From Anaerolineae bacterium (GTDB taxonomy: Bacteria; Chloroflexota; Anaerolineae; Promineifilales; Promineifilaceae): DNA of 64,000 nucleotides. The position numbers were made by a program, and so were the translations under genes. Under the pieces are notes generated by a model, which saw nothing but the letters and a program-made list of their open reading frames with translations, was not told where the DNA came from and searched no databases. Of the stretch, positions 1 to 8,741 are shown piece after piece. The stretch lies in contig JAUIAP010000006.1 of assembly GCA_030425205.1 (NCBI GenBank), positions 225,338-289,337 of the forward strand, given 5' to 3'. Each line of letters begins with the position of its first letter. Position 1 is the first letter of the stretch.

Positions 1-7
1 GGATTGT

Positions 8-208
8 CTATTCTGGTGCTTTCTTTAACACTGGCAAACCGTTACGGCTTTCTGAGACGACGCGCCCTTCTGGGACTGCATCGAGTGCGCCTTCTTTAAT
101 TTCCTTCGCGAAGAAGTAGATTGTTTGTGTACGACCATTCTTGAGCGTGGTATCACGTCCATGTAGGTAATAAGTGCGACCTTTTGAATTTGTGTGACTA
201 AATGCCAT
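8..208 (-). CDS. Small conserved hypothetical protein (66 aa)
   Basis: A 66-residue basic soluble protein starting MAFSHTNSKG and ending PVLKKAPE. I recognise the pattern (SHTNSKG.TYYLH near the N-terminus, YFFAKEIKEGA in the middle, a closing NGLPVLKK) from small uncharacterised proteins of many bacteria, but no function is known to me. It has no signal peptide or membrane segment. The ATG at 208 is chosen over an upstream in-frame start at 277 for two reasons. An AAGGAAGG ribosome binding site (complement of 215-222) lies 6 bases before it. A good sigma-70-like promoter (256-284) also places transcription initiation downstream of 277, inside the longer reading frame. The gene stands alone, divergent from the sensor kinase at 400. 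A strong promoter plus a strong binding site suggests high expression (inference). Confidence 0.75.
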   Translation of the reverse strand: MAFSHTNSKGRTYYLHGRDTTLKNGRTQTIYFFAKEIKEGALDAVPEGRVVSESRNGLPVLKKAPE

Positions 209-255
209 CTGACACCTTCCTTTCTTAAATTTACTCTGGTAAAAAACCTGAAAGT

Positions 256-284
256 ATCGTAGAACAGGCGAATTCAATGGTCAA
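256..284 (-). promoter_or_regulatory. Sigma-70-like promoter of the small gene at 8-208
   Basis: Read on the minus strand, TTGACC (279-284) is followed after exactly 17 bases by TACGAT (256-261). That is 5 of 6 and 4 of 6 matches to the consensus at optimal spacing. Initiation would be near 249, giving a leader of about 40 bases that carries the AAGGAAGG site before the ATG at 208. Confidence 0.5.
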
Positions 285-399
285 GTTTATGCATGACTCT
301 GGCAGATCAATAGGACTATTTGTTCGTTTCTACTCACAGTTACCTAATCTTACCAGTGGTCAGCTCACATAGCTCTAACCTCCCATTGTCGTAGCGTAG

Positions 400-2766
400 G
401 TGAAACCGCTAAGATTTAATCAATGTAATGGAAGAATGCATGGTGAAGAATTGAATAACTTGAGTGCTCTCATCTCGGTCTTGAGCTTGCTAAATAGCAG
501 CGAGACGGTCGATCAAATCTATCCAGAACTGCGCCAGATTCTTGAGCGCAATTTTGCCTGTGCAGAATTGATCTTTGCGCTGTCAGATTCGGCCGATGAT
601 GCCACCATTTACCTTTGGGACAACACCACTCAACAGCTCGACGCACAATTGACACTTCCGTGGGAGTCCTTCCATGCCGACTTTTCCGCACGGCAACCAA
701 CGTTTGTCGCCCAAGTCGACCCTGCGTCTACGTTCCTTATCGATAACTTGCTCCATGCAAGTCAACTTCAATCGTACGCTGCATTTCCGCTTTGCGATGG
801 GGAACAATCTATCGGCATATTGACCATTGCATGGCGTGAGCCTAACGCCTATACCTCATTACAAGTTGACGAACTTACAGAGATTGCGCAGGCAATCACG
901 CGCACGCTGCTGCGTTCACGTCGCGTCAATGATTTACAAAATACCCTGCGCAACACGCGGGCGCTCTATTCAGCCTCCAATGCGCTCATATCAACTGATT
1001 CACTGAAGACCATTCTAGAAAATGTCGTCAACTATTCAGCCGTTGCAATCGGCAGTTCATATTGCATACTATTTGTTTTTGCCAAGAATGAACCCAAGAT
1101 AAAACACATCGCTGAATACCATAACCCCTCGTTAGCACCGTTGTATATCCCGTCTTACAATCAGCTAACACAGGGTTTGTCTGGATGGGTCATCGAAAAT
1201 CGCAATCCAACGCGTCTGCAAAAACATCAACGGGATGAACTTGCGTCACCGATAATGCTCAAGATGCGTGCAAAATTTAACATTGGCGCCTTGATGGTGG
1301 CCCCCATCATCTATCGGGAGCAAGTTCTTGGGCTCTTGTTCGCACTAAACACAATCGAGCAACCTGACTTTAGTGAGGACGATTTAGCACTCTTGTCTTC
1401 GTTGGGAAATCAGGCGGCCGCAGCGATTGCAAAAGCCCGGCTCTATGGTTCTAGAAAGCGACAGGTAAAAATACTCGCTGCCGTCCGTGATTTTTCGCTC
1501 AAATTACAGTCCGTCCGCACCTTCGAAGCACTGCTCGCCGTTATTTCGCAAGAAATAGTTAAGTTGCTAAACCCAGCGTTTATCGCAATTAATCTGCTCG
1601 ACGATGACGACGCGGTGGTCGTTTCTGCAACACCAGAAGGTATCTTTCCCATCGGCTATCGGCTGCCACTTCATCTAGGGATCACGGGGGCAGTTGCACG
1701 TAGTCGCAAGATAGAAATAATTCCCGATACACAAGCAGATGCACGCACATTCTTTCCAACAAACGCGCCATTGTACTTAAAATCATTAAAGACAACGGTC
1801 AGCTTACCCTTGCTTGACAGTAGTGTATTGATTGGCGTTATGAACATCTCGTTTCAAACCGTGCGGGACTTTGATAGTGCCGACCACACTTTGTTTCAAG
1901 CGATTACTTCTCTAATCGGTAGTTCATTGCAACACGTTTTGCTGCTCGACTCATTAGAAGAACGGGTTGATCAACGCAATCAACAGCTCGTTTTTGCCAA
2001 CCAAGAGCTGCAAGATGCAAACAAACGACTGCAAGAGCTAGATGGATTAAAGAACAAATTCATCTCCGATGTCTCACATGAACTACGAACGCCGCTGACC
2101 TCGTTAAGTCTCTATCTTGACCTGCTCGAACGACGACCCGATCGACAAAAGCACTATCTCGATGTGGTGCGGGGTGAGGTAAGTCGCCTGCGGACGCTTG
2201 TCCTCGATGTGTTAAAAATCGCGCGGCTTGATTCACAGCAGATTGCGACCAACCTGAAACCGATTTGTATGACTGATATTGTCATGCACGAAGTGGCGAT
2301 GCATCGTGAACGCGCCGAAGCGGTTGGGCTTGAGGTTGAAATACGGGTCGATCCTGACAGTCGGCCGATTCTAGGCGATGTCGCGCAACTGGCCGAGATG
2401 GTGACGGCCCTGCTCTACAATGCCATCAACTACTGTGAGCAGGGAAAAGTTGAAATTACGCTATCGTATATTCCGCTATCAAGTGCGATGGAGCTGTCAA
2501 TTGCCGACCACGGGATTGGGATTCCTGCCGATGAGATCGATCATGTTTTCCAACGTTTTTATCGTGGGTCGAACGCCAGCTCCCGTGCAGGGAGTGGTTT
2601 GGGGCTCAATCTTGTGGAGGAGATCGTGCACCTCCACAACGGTTACATTAATCTGACAAGTGAATTGGGGAAGGGGACGACTGTTCGCGTCTTGTTGCCA
2701 GCGATTCAGAAAAGTGACGAGACAACAGACGCCAAACAAGCGGCAACGATGACGACAAGCAAATAG
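400..2766 (+). CDS. Cytosolic GAF-domain sensor histidine kinase
   Basis: A 788-residue kinase without signal peptide or membrane segment, so it should sense intracellular ligands or redox state. Three GAF-like sensor domains in a row (about residues 20-170, 190-350 and 365-520) are followed by a short coiled coil (525-555). The HisKA box FISDVSHELRTPLTSL carries the phospho-acceptor His560. The HATPase domain shows an N box (NAINY), G1 (DHGIGIP), an F box (FQRFYRG) and G2 (GSGLGL). No response regulator lies beside it, so its partner is encoded elsewhere. The start is uncertain: GTG at 400 gives this length, while an in-frame ATG at 436 would give 776 residues; neither has a convincing ribosome binding site. 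Its 3' end overlaps that of convergent ctaB by 61 bases. Confidence 0.85.
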   Translation: MKPLRFNQCNGRMHGEELNNLSALISVLSLLNSSETVDQIYPELRQILERNFACAELIFALSDSADDATIYLWDNTTQQLDAQLTLPWESFHADFSARQPTFVAQVDPASTFLIDNLLHASQLQSYAAFPLCDGEQSIGILTIAWREPNAYTSLQVDELTEIAQAITRTLLRSRRVNDLQNTLRNTRALYSASNALISTDSLKTILENVVNYSAVAIGSSYCILFVFAKNEPKIKHIAEYHNPSLAPLYIPSYNQLTQGLSGWVIENRNPTRLQKHQRDELASPIMLKMRAKFNIGALMVAPIIYREQVLGLLFALNTIEQPDFSEDDLALLSSLGNQAAAAIAKARLYGSRKRQVKILAAVRDFSLKLQSVRTFEALLAVISQEIVKLLNPAFIAINLLDDDDAVVVSATPEGIFPIGYRLPLHLGITGAVARSRKIEIIPDTQADARTFFPTNAPLYLKSLKTTVSLPLLDSSVLIGVMNISFQTVRDFDSADHTLFQAITSLIGSSLQHVLLLDSLEERVDQRNQQLVFANQELQDANKRLQELDGLKNKFISDVSHELRTPLTSLSLYLDLLERRPDRQKHYLDVVRGEVSRLRTLVLDVLKIARLDSQQIATNLKPICMTDIVMHEVAMHRERAEAVGLEVEIRVDPDSRPILGDVAQLAEMVTALLYNAINYCEQGKVEITLSYIPLSSAMELSIADHGIGIPADEIDHVFQRFYRGSNASSRAGSGLGLNLVEEIVHLHNGYINLTSELGKGTTVRVLLPAIQKSDETTDAKQAATMTTSK

Positions 2767-3623
2767 ACGTTGCTGCTGATAAAAAATCGGCGCGCGTTGA
2801 TCTTTGAGGGTTGTCGGATGAAGATGATATTACGTCGCACCATATCGATTGAAAATGGGACGACCAGCAACCAATAAACCCAGCCAAGTAGTGGTAAAAC
2901 GCCAAGTAGCAGTGCGCTAATTGCGGTGGGCAGCGTATGTGCCATCACCCACCATGCTGCGTTGCGGTCGCTCATAATCGTCGGCAACATGGGAATCTTG
3001 GCATTCTTGTAGTCGTCTTTATAAAGAATTGCCAAGCTCCAAAAGTGCGCGGGCGTCCAGAGGAAGACGATCAATGCGAGCACAATGGCGGCGGGAGAAC
3101 TCCAGTTGCCCGCCGCGGCAGCCCCACTCATAACGGCCGCACTACCAGCTGCACCCCCAATGACGATATTCAACAATGTGCGCGGTTTGAGCCAAACAGT
3201 GTAGATACCGACATAGATGACTGCGCCGAGCAGGAGAAAGAATGAGAGCATCGGCCGAAATGGAAACACCGCAATCGACGGCAGCACGATCATATTCGCG
3301 CCAATCATCGGAATCATCTCAGAGCTGAGTGTCTCTGTGGGCAGCGGACGTTTGCGCGTGCGTGACATCGTTTTATCGCGGTCGCGCTCGATGTATTGAT
3401 TAAGTGCCGACGCCCCGCCTGCCGCCAATCCGCCCGTTATGAGCGTCAACAGCAGCGTCCCAATGCCCGGCCAGCCGCCAGCCGCCAAAAACGCGCCACC
3501 CACTGCGGCCATCAGCAGCAATGAGACGACACGTGCCTTGAACAGGACAACGCCGAGTTGCATCAATTCGCGCCAACTGTGGGTTGGTGACTGTGGGACT
3601 TGTGTGGTTTCCGAATAAGCCAT
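2706..3623 (-). CDS. ctaB: Protoheme IX farnesyltransferase (heme O synthase)
   Basis: An integral membrane UbiA-family prenyltransferase that adds a farnesyl group to heme b to make heme O, needed for heme-copper terminal oxidases. The first Asp-rich motif reads NQYIERDRDKTMSRTRKRPL (about residues 75-94) and the second YKDDYKNAKIPMLP (about 195-208); both are diagnostic of CtaB/CyoE. Multiple hydrophobic segments fill the remainder. The ATG at 3623 (MAYSETTQ) has an AGGAA ribosome binding site 6 bases upstream and gives 305 residues, a normal family length; an upstream in-frame start at 3689 would add 22 untypical residues. No oxidase subunit gene is adjacent. The 3' end overlaps the convergent sensor kinase gene. 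Its presence implies aerobic respiration. Confidence 0.93.
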   Translation of the reverse strand: MAYSETTQVPQSPTHSWRELMQLGVVLFKARVVSLLLMAAVGGAFLAAGGWPGIGTLLLTLITGGLAAGGASALNQYIERDRDKTMSRTRKRPLPTETLSSEMIPMIGANMIVLPSIAVFPFRPMLSFFLLLGAVIYVGIYTVWLKPRTLLNIVIGGAAGSAAVMSGAAAAGNWSSPAAIVLALIVFLWTPAHFWSLAILYKDDYKNAKIPMLPTIMSDRNAAWWVMAHTLPTAISALLLGVLPLLGWVYWLLVVPFSIDMVRRNIIFIRQPSKINARRFFISSNVYLLVVIVAACLASVVSSLF

Positions 3624-3701
3624 TGTGTTTCCTATTTTGCAATGATTTGCAATCTTCTGGATTGTACTAAATTTCACAAGCACACACAATTTGCAAGATT
3701 G

Positions 3702-4235
3702 TTATGTGAGATGTTTCCGCATCTTTTCGAGACAACGAGCGCGGGTTGGGCCAATGCTACCAACTTTCATGCCAAGTTTATCGGCAACCTCACTATAGGC
3801 AGGCTCACGTTCATCAAAGTAGAGCGCTTCCAGTAGTTGACGACAGCGTTCACCGAGCTTTGCAAATCCTTGAGTCACCCATTCCAGTTGTTCCCATTTG
3901 GTAAATGGGTTGTGGGCCGCGCCAACCACCTCCATCTCTGACAGATCTGCCTCTTCTTGCGGCTGTTCGCGCTGCCGTTTTTTTGCATAGCGCCACGAAT
4001 GACGTTTGGCAACGGTTCCCAGCCACCCCTTGAGATTGGTGTCCTCGCCAAAACGGTCGAGGCTTTGCATAAAGATGGTGAAGGTAATTTGGGTCACATC
4101 GGCCGCATCATCATTGTTGCAGCCATTGTTGAGAGCAATCGAGAAGATCAACCGCTCATATTGGGCGACGACGGTGTCCCATGCGCGACCATCTCCGCGC
4201 CGACAGCGAGCGATCAGTTGGTCATCAGTCAGCAT
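3702..4235 (-). CDS. ECF-family RNA polymerase sigma factor
   Basis: A 177-residue sigma-70 family protein of extracytoplasmic-function type. Region 2 covers about residues 5-75: LIARCRRGDGRAWDTVVAQY, then DDAADVTQITF and the DNA-melting stretch ending LKGWLGTVAKRHSWRYAK. Region 4 covers about 115-177 and has a helix-turn-helix, YSEVADKLGMKVGSIGPTRA. The ATG at 4235 is preferred because family members begin a few residues before the LIARC stretch; a GTG at 4265 would add ten residues. No anti-sigma factor gene is adjacent. The neighbour upstream on the same strand encodes a secreted golvesin-like protein, and ctaB follows downstream. Control may therefore be at transcription or through a distant anti-sigma factor (inference). 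Confidence 0.85.
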   Translation of the reverse strand: MLTDDQLIARCRRGDGRAWDTVVAQYERLIFSIALNNGCNNDDAADVTQITFTIFMQSLDRFGEDTNLKGWLGTVAKRHSWRYAKKRQREQPQEEADLSEMEVVGAAHNPFTKWEQLEWVTQGFAKLGERCRQLLEALYFDEREPAYSEVADKLGMKVGSIGPTRARCLEKMRKHLT

Positions 4236-4320
4236 CCCGCAAGTATAGCTGGTTGTCGTTTTCACGCATGTTTAGAATACAGTAGAACGCCCATGCGTTG
4301 GCGGTTCATACTCAGGATTT

Positions 4321-4360
4321 TAGGCGTCGCACAGATACATTTTCACCTGTGAGACGCCTA
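4321..4360 (-). terminator. Hairpin between secreted protein gene and sigma gene
   Basis: Arms 4321-4334 and 4347-4360 (TAGGCGTCGCACAG and its complement) pair over 14 positions with one mismatch, around a 12-base loop. It lies directly after the stop codon of the minus-strand gene at 4372-5193. No clear U-run follows, so it may be a partial terminator or an mRNA-stabilising hairpin that separates this gene from the sigma gene downstream. Confidence 0.4.
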
Positions 4361-4371
4361 TATACGACTCG

Positions 4372-5193
4372 TTATCGAGTCACAATAAATTGTGCGGAGG
4401 TTGTTTTGTTGGGTGACTGCAAGATAACGTAGAGCGGGTTGCTGATGTTGGGAACTCCCGCAATGAGCGTGACAGTGCCGTTTGGACCGGCGATGGCGGA
4501 ACCCGATTGCATAAACGCATCATCGGGGGCAACGCCAAACAGCAAACGCACACGGTCTCCGGGTACAAAGCCACTACCGAAGGCGGTGACGAGACTGCCA
4601 ATCTGACCGCTGTTGGGGATGAGGCTTATCTCTGCTCTTGGCGCTGGCAACGTCGGAACCACGGCGGCTTGAACATGGCCCGCAGGTATAAAGCGGATTG
4701 CGTCAAATGCCATCATCGCGATCACGTTTTCATAGGTCACATCGTCGAGATAGACCCCGTCCCGACTGGTATCTTCAAGATAGAACGTGCCAATTGGCAC
4801 CCAGCGTCCGTTGTTTACGGATTGATTGATGACCCGCAGCGTGCGACGGCCTTGATGGAGGACGAAGTAACGCGCATTGGTGGTCGTTGCGAACCCCTCG
4901 GGGATATAGACCTCGATCTCATAGTTGCCACTGCCAGCAAGCGAAGGCAGCCAATAGACGGTATTAGGGTTTGGAACGGGGCCACGATTGGTATAAGTCC
5001 AGTCGGTCCGGTTACGATAACCAACCGGTTCACTGTGCCAATCAGCGACACCGTTCTTGACATAGCCGGGTGAATCGTTGTCGATCGTCGCTGTCTCAAA
5101 GATGGGCACGTTTTCGTCACGTGCGGCTGAAATCGGCCGAATCACAACAATCAACAATGCAAAAATGAAGGATAGAAATAACGTGTATCGCAT
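4372..5193 (-). CDS. Secreted golvesin/xanthan-lyase-type protein with IPT-like C-terminus
   Basis: A 273-residue exported protein. Residues 1-23 are a signal peptide (MRYTLF, hydrophobic core, then PISAA). Residues about 28-168 resemble the golvesin C-terminal/xanthan lyase carbohydrate-binding-like fold: an early NGVADWHSE stretch, YEIEVYIPEGFATT, RVINQSVNNGRWVPIGTFYL, and a closing MAFDAIRFIPAG. Residues about 178-273 look like an IPT/TIG-type beta sandwich (SLIPNSGQIGSLVTAFGSGF). No catalytic motif is visible, so a binding or structural role outside the cell is likely. It is the first gene of a same-strand run with the ECF sigma gene, separated from it by a hairpin. Confidence 0.7.
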   Translation of the reverse strand: MRYTLFLSFIFALLIVVIRPISAARDENVPIFETATIDNDSPGYVKNGVADWHSEPVGYRNRTDWTYTNRGPVPNPNTVYWLPSLAGSGNYEIEVYIPEGFATTTNARYFVLHQGRRTLRVINQSVNNGRWVPIGTFYLEDTSRDGVYLDDVTYENVIAMMAFDAIRFIPAGHVQAAVVPTLPAPRAEISLIPNSGQIGSLVTAFGSGFVPGDRVRLLFGVAPDDAFMQSGSAIAGPNGTVTLIAGVPNISNPLYVILQSPNKTTSAQFIVTR

Positions 5194-5263
5194 GGTGACA
5201 TTATGTTCTATCTTGCGATGGTAGGTGGTTACAAAAAGAGATACAAACGTTTCGTTTATATTC

Positions 5264-6133
5264 CTAGATCAGCGCAGCCAGCAAATCTTCAACGTCTGGC
5301 ACTGCCTGTTTTAAACCGACTGAGGCCACCACCGCACAGATGGCATGGGTATCGTACTCGTTGCGCTTAACGCTGTGAATCGTGTACCCATTTTGACCAT
5401 ACAGGTGTGGATAGTTGTGCGAGAAGGTGTATTCTGTTCCGTAAAGGAGCGAGTCTGACGTGGTGTCGAGATCGTGTTGCAATCCAATTGGTTCGATACT
5501 GATCGAGATAGCAGGGCGTTTTTCGCTGGCAATTTTGGCAAACATTTCATTCAAGTCGGCTTGGGTAAAGTATTCGTACACACCACGATAGGAGAGATAG
5601 ATGGTGTTTGCCCCACCAGTTTGTTCGACCCACGTTTTCCCATTTGCCACGACCCACTCCAAACGCGCATCATCAAACATACGCGCGTTTTCCGCGATAA
5701 TTGCGGGCGAGAGATCGATACCAATAAAGCGTTCGATCTGTGGAAACTGCTGCGCCAATAGATTGAGCAGACTGCCACCGCCACAGCCGACTTCAACAAG
5801 CGTCGTAATTTCGGGATTGGCGATAAGTAACCCACCCAGAATCTCGCTGACGTAGCTAAAGTACTGTTGGTAACTTTCGGTGACATGGCGACGCGCATGG
5901 ACATGGTATTCTGTGCCTTGATCGGTTGCCCAGAAGTGACGATGATTGGCGGAGAGTTCGTCGAGTTTATCACCGTCAACGAGCCGTTCGGCCAGCCCTG
6001 CCCGAATCAGTGAGTTGAGTGGATTGCGATGACCGACTGACATCGAAAATTCATTTTGGCGCACCAGTTCAGCGCGGCTTGGCATGAGCGTGACGAGAAG
6101 TTTTCCAAGTGTTCGTTTGATTTGTTGTTTCAT
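5264..6133 (-). CDS. Class I SAM-dependent methyltransferase
   Basis: A 289-residue soluble protein with a Rossmann-type methyltransferase core. Motif I is LVEVGCGGGSLL at residues 112-123. The acidic end of beta 2 is FIGIDLSPAII at about 135-145, and motif II-like residues are in LEWVVANGKTW. The N-terminal 100 residues are helical and may form a substrate lid; FWATDQGTEYHVHARRHV looks conserved. No substrate-specific motif is recognisable, so the acceptor (small molecule, sugar or lipid) is unknown. The gene is monocistronic in appearance: the upstream interval (6134-6275) holds a large inverted repeat and the next gene starts 71 bases downstream. Confidence 0.75.
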   Translation of the reverse strand: MKQQIKRTLGKLLVTLMPSRAELVRQNEFSMSVGHRNPLNSLIRAGLAERLVDGDKLDELSANHRHFWATDQGTEYHVHARRHVTESYQQYFSYVSEILGGLLIANPEITTLVEVGCGGGSLLNLLAQQFPQIERFIGIDLSPAIIAENARMFDDARLEWVVANGKTWVEQTGGANTIYLSYRGVYEYFTQADLNEMFAKIASEKRPAISISIEPIGLQHDLDTTSDSLLYGTEYTFSHNYPHLYGQNGYTIHSVKRNEYDTHAICAVVASVGLKQAVPDVEDLLAALI

Positions 6134-6187
6134 AATATGAATGCTAGCTACTAATTCTGTTAGTATCTTTAGGCCTTCGCCAACCTA

Positions 6188-6243
6188 GTGCGTAGTACGT
6201 GGTGCGTGGATTGAATTCGTATCACGCACCACGCATCACGCAC
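6188..6243. repeat. Intergenic inverted repeat made of GTGCGTG-type units
   Basis: The left arm 6188-6208 and right arm 6223-6243 pair over 21 positions with three mismatches, around a 14-base spacer. Each arm is itself a near-tandem repeat of a GTGCGTGGT-like unit. A copy of the same unit family occurs at 47881-47934. It sits between two minus-strand genes, after the amidohydrolase gene and before the methyltransferase gene. Confidence 0.7.
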
Positions 6244-6275
6244 CACTTTTGCATTGAGACGAAAGCTCCGTAGCA

Positions 6276-7166
6276 CTAACTAATTCCTAGAAGTTCGGCC
6301 GAATTTTCCCCCAATACACGCCGCAATTGCGCCGCGTCACAGACCTGTTCCAATATCTTGAGTGAGACATCCATCTGTCCCCACGGCCAATCGGAGCCAA
6401 ACAAGACACGCTCTGTGCCAAAGGCTGCGAGCAGTTGGCGGACATTTTCGGCCGATTGGAACGACACATCGACATAGACATTCGGCAGATGGCTAAACAG
6501 GTCGATCACGGCGTGAAAACCGTCTAATCCGGCGTGGCCCACAATAAAGTTGACGTGTGGAAAGTTTTGGATGAGCGGAATAGCGTCTTCGATTGCGCCA
6601 AATTGCGGCGATGCAAACTGCTTTTCGGCGGGGTCTGGATAATATTCACAGACGCCTGCGTGAAACAAGACGGGTAGGCGATAGGGGGCAAACGCTTCAA
6701 CAGCGGCAAACGTGCGCGGGTCGCAGAGGCGCACGTGTTGCAAGATGGGGTGCAGTTTGAGGCCGTACGCGTTGTTCGCGTGATCGGCCGAAAACTGCTC
6801 GTCCACACAATTTAGCCGTGTATAGTCAACGCCCGTAAACGGCAACATCGTCTGATCTTTTTGATGCGCCGCATGGAGATCTGCAAACGTCACCGCTGGC
6901 GGAACGGCCATCACCGCCGTGTAATCGACCCCATATTTATCCATCGCTGCCCGCATATTGGCGCGGGTCGCCGCACGACTGCGCGCCAGACCAGTGCGCA
7001 TTGCCCATTTTTCGAGCAATCGCTGTCCGCGAATACCACGCCAGCCACGCTGCTCAAAAATTTTGAGCGGGTCAACCAACGGCATGGGTGTACGTCCGTT
7101 TTCGATAATGCTGCCCCCAGCGGGATAGAGCACATCGCCAAGATGCGTATGGATATCAATTATCAT
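6276..7166 (-). CDS. Amidohydrolase-2 family TIM-barrel metal-dependent hydrolase
   Basis: A 296-residue protein of the amidohydrolase-related family (PF04909, the ACMSD/gamma-resorcylate decarboxylase group). The N-terminal metal motif is IDIHTHLG with His6 and His8. Further metal or active-site residues lie in VLFHAGVCEY (about residue 170), FIVGHAGLDG (about 210), and the terminal FGSDWPWG (Asp about 260). These proteins hydrolyse or decarboxylate small cyclic or aromatic substrates, but nothing here identifies the substrate. The gene is flanked by same-strand genes with moderate gaps and no shared pathway is obvious. Confidence 0.82.
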   Translation of the reverse strand: MIIDIHTHLGDVLYPAGGSIIENGRTPMPLVDPLKIFEQRGWRGIRGQRLLEKWAMRTGLARSRAATRANMRAAMDKYGVDYTAVMAVPPAVTFADLHAAHQKDQTMLPFTGVDYTRLNCVDEQFSADHANNAYGLKLHPILQHVRLCDPRTFAAVEAFAPYRLPVLFHAGVCEYYPDPAEKQFASPQFGAIEDAIPLIQNFPHVNFIVGHAGLDGFHAVIDLFSHLPNVYVDVSFQSAENVRQLLAAFGTERVLFGSDWPWGQMDVSLKILEQVCDAAQLRRVLGENSAELLGIS

Positions 7167-7259
7167 GACTGCTATTTACAAATGGGTGCGTTCAACCCTT
7201 TTGCCTCGCAAATAGCATACTTTCTCTAGCTTGGTTTTTGTCTTACAGGATTGTTTGGC

Positions 7260-7541
7260 TTAGGTTTCGGCCGATTCTGAATAGTCTGGCCAGAGCCATT
7301 TGGCGAAGAGGAGGAAGGCGACTGAGCCAGCCGTCGCGGTGAGGAGATAGAGCGGGCCAAGTTTCATTAGACTGACGCCCAACCCGCGACCGATGAAATG
7401 CCCAGCCAAAAAGCCGACATTGGCCATGATGATATAAAGGAGAATGCGTCCAGCAGGGCCGCCAACAAGCAGATGAAAGACACAGGCAAACGCCGTCGAG
7501 AGCAAAAAGCCTAGAATGAAACTGACGATCGTGCCACTCAT
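7260..7541 (-). CDS. Small three-helix membrane protein coupled to mnmA
   Basis: A 93-residue hydrophobic protein with about three membrane helices (residues about 5-27, 31-53 and 62-83) and a short acidic tail YSESAET. The Gly-rich centre (AGHFIGRGLGVS) may allow helix packing. I do not recognise a named family. Its ATG overlaps the mnmA stop codon by four bases (ATGA, 7538-7541), so translation is probably coupled to that of the tRNA thiolase. No functional link between the two is known to me. Confidence 0.7.
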   Translation of the reverse strand: MSGTIVSFILGFLLSTAFACVFHLLVGGPAGRILLYIIMANVGFLAGHFIGRGLGVSLMKLGPLYLLTATAGSVAFLLFAKWLWPDYSESAET

Positions 7542-8689
7542 ATGCTTGCTGCTCCAACTCCCTGCGGCGTTGCAATTGTGCCCATTGCAATGATGTCTTC
7601 GGGCGCAATAGTCAGTGCATCCTCGCGCACGATAATGCCACCACCGAGTACGCGGTCTCCGTCGTAGAAGACGGCTCCCTGCCCCGACGCGATGCCGTTG
7701 ACGGGATAATCGAACTTGATGCGCACGCGACTATCGGGTAATGACTCAACGGTGCAGGGATGGGATTGGGACTTGTAGCGAATCTTGGTTTCGGCCGAAA
7801 TCGTTCCATGCGGCTCCCCATTGACCCAATTGACCCGCTCTGCAATCAACTCGCTCCGCCCCATTTCGTTTCGCGTTCCCACGATCAGCTGATTTTTTGC
7901 AATATCCTTGTTGACGACAAAGAGTGGTTCAGGCGCGGCAATACCGAGCCCCTTGCGCTGACCAATTGTGTAGAACGGCAGCCCGTTATGCTGACCGACT
8001 TCAACGCCGCTCGTCGTCACAATCGCTCCCGCTTGCCCAATCTCAGGCGCATTGCGATCGAGAAAATCCTTATAACTATCCTTGCCCAGAAAGCACAAAT
8101 CCATACTGTCACTTTTCTTGGCGACAGGTAGCTCAAATTTCTCGGCCAGTGCGCGCACTTCGGGCTTGGTGTATTCCCCAATTGGGAACATGACCTGCGC
8201 CAGCTCTGCCTGACCCATCACGTGCAGTACATAACTTTGATCTTTGTTCGCGTCTAATCCTTTGTGCAGCGTATACCCCAGATCGTCACTATGCGAAATT
8301 CGTGCGTAGTGTCCTGTTGCCAAGTAGTCTGCGCCAATCGCACGCGCTTGATCGAGCAAGTACTCAAAACGAATATGGCGATTGCATTCGATACAGGGGT
8401 TTGGTGTGTGTCCCTCCGCATATTGATCGATAAAAAATTGCACAATCGTTTTGCGGAAATAGTCTTTAACGTCGATAGCGTAAAATGGAATACCGAGTTG
8501 ATCGGCCATACGACGCGCATCGGCCATCTGATCGGGCGTACAGCAGCGATTAAACGCAGCCCGTCCCGGCTCACTCCACAGGCGCATCATCATGCCAACC
8601 ACGTCATACCCCTGCTCCACTAGCAATGCCGCCGCGACTGAACTGTCCACGCCGCCGCTCATGGCGACGACAACTTTTTTCTTGCTCAT
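7538..8689 (-). CDS. mnmA: tRNA-specific 2-thiouridylase
   Basis: A 383-residue cytosolic enzyme that adds sulfur to C2 of the wobble uridine in tRNA(Lys/Glu/Gln), using ATP and a persulfide relay from a cysteine desulfurase. The N-terminal PP-loop is MSGGVDSS at residues 10-17. The catalytic cysteines are Cys102 in NPCIECN and Cys199 in MDLCFLG, in the positions known for E. coli MnmA. The C-terminal half includes the family signature YTIGQRKGLGIA. The extra Cys99, giving C-x-x-C, occurs in some family members. It ends in a four-base overlap with a small membrane protein gene. Confidence 0.96.
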   Translation of the reverse strand: MSKKKVVVAMSGGVDSSVAAALLVEQGYDVVGMMMRLWSEPGRAAFNRCCTPDQMADARRMADQLGIPFYAIDVKDYFRKTIVQFFIDQYAEGHTPNPCIECNRHIRFEYLLDQARAIGADYLATGHYARISHSDDLGYTLHKGLDANKDQSYVLHVMGQAELAQVMFPIGEYTKPEVRALAEKFELPVAKKSDSMDLCFLGKDSYKDFLDRNAPEIGQAGAIVTTSGVEVGQHNGLPFYTIGQRKGLGIAAPEPLFVVNKDIAKNQLIVGTRNEMGRSELIAERVNWVNGEPHGTISAETKIRYKSQSHPCTVESLPDSRVRIKFDYPVNGIASGQGAVFYDGDRVLGGGIIVREDALTIAPEDIIAMGTIATPQGVGAASI

Positions 8690-8741
8690 AAGGTTATTCT
8701 ACGCGATTTGGGAGAGGGATGGCAGAGGCTCTAACTATTTG

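Noticed and set aside
1381..1440. GCGGCCGC-type sites as members of the octamer family
   Set aside because: Flanking bases differ from TCGGCCGA and these variants are much rarer; they were not counted.
7243..7608. A 121-codon minus-strand frame overlapping the small membrane protein and mnmA
   Set aside because: It lies in another frame of two supported genes, has a Trp/Arg-rich composition and no binding site.
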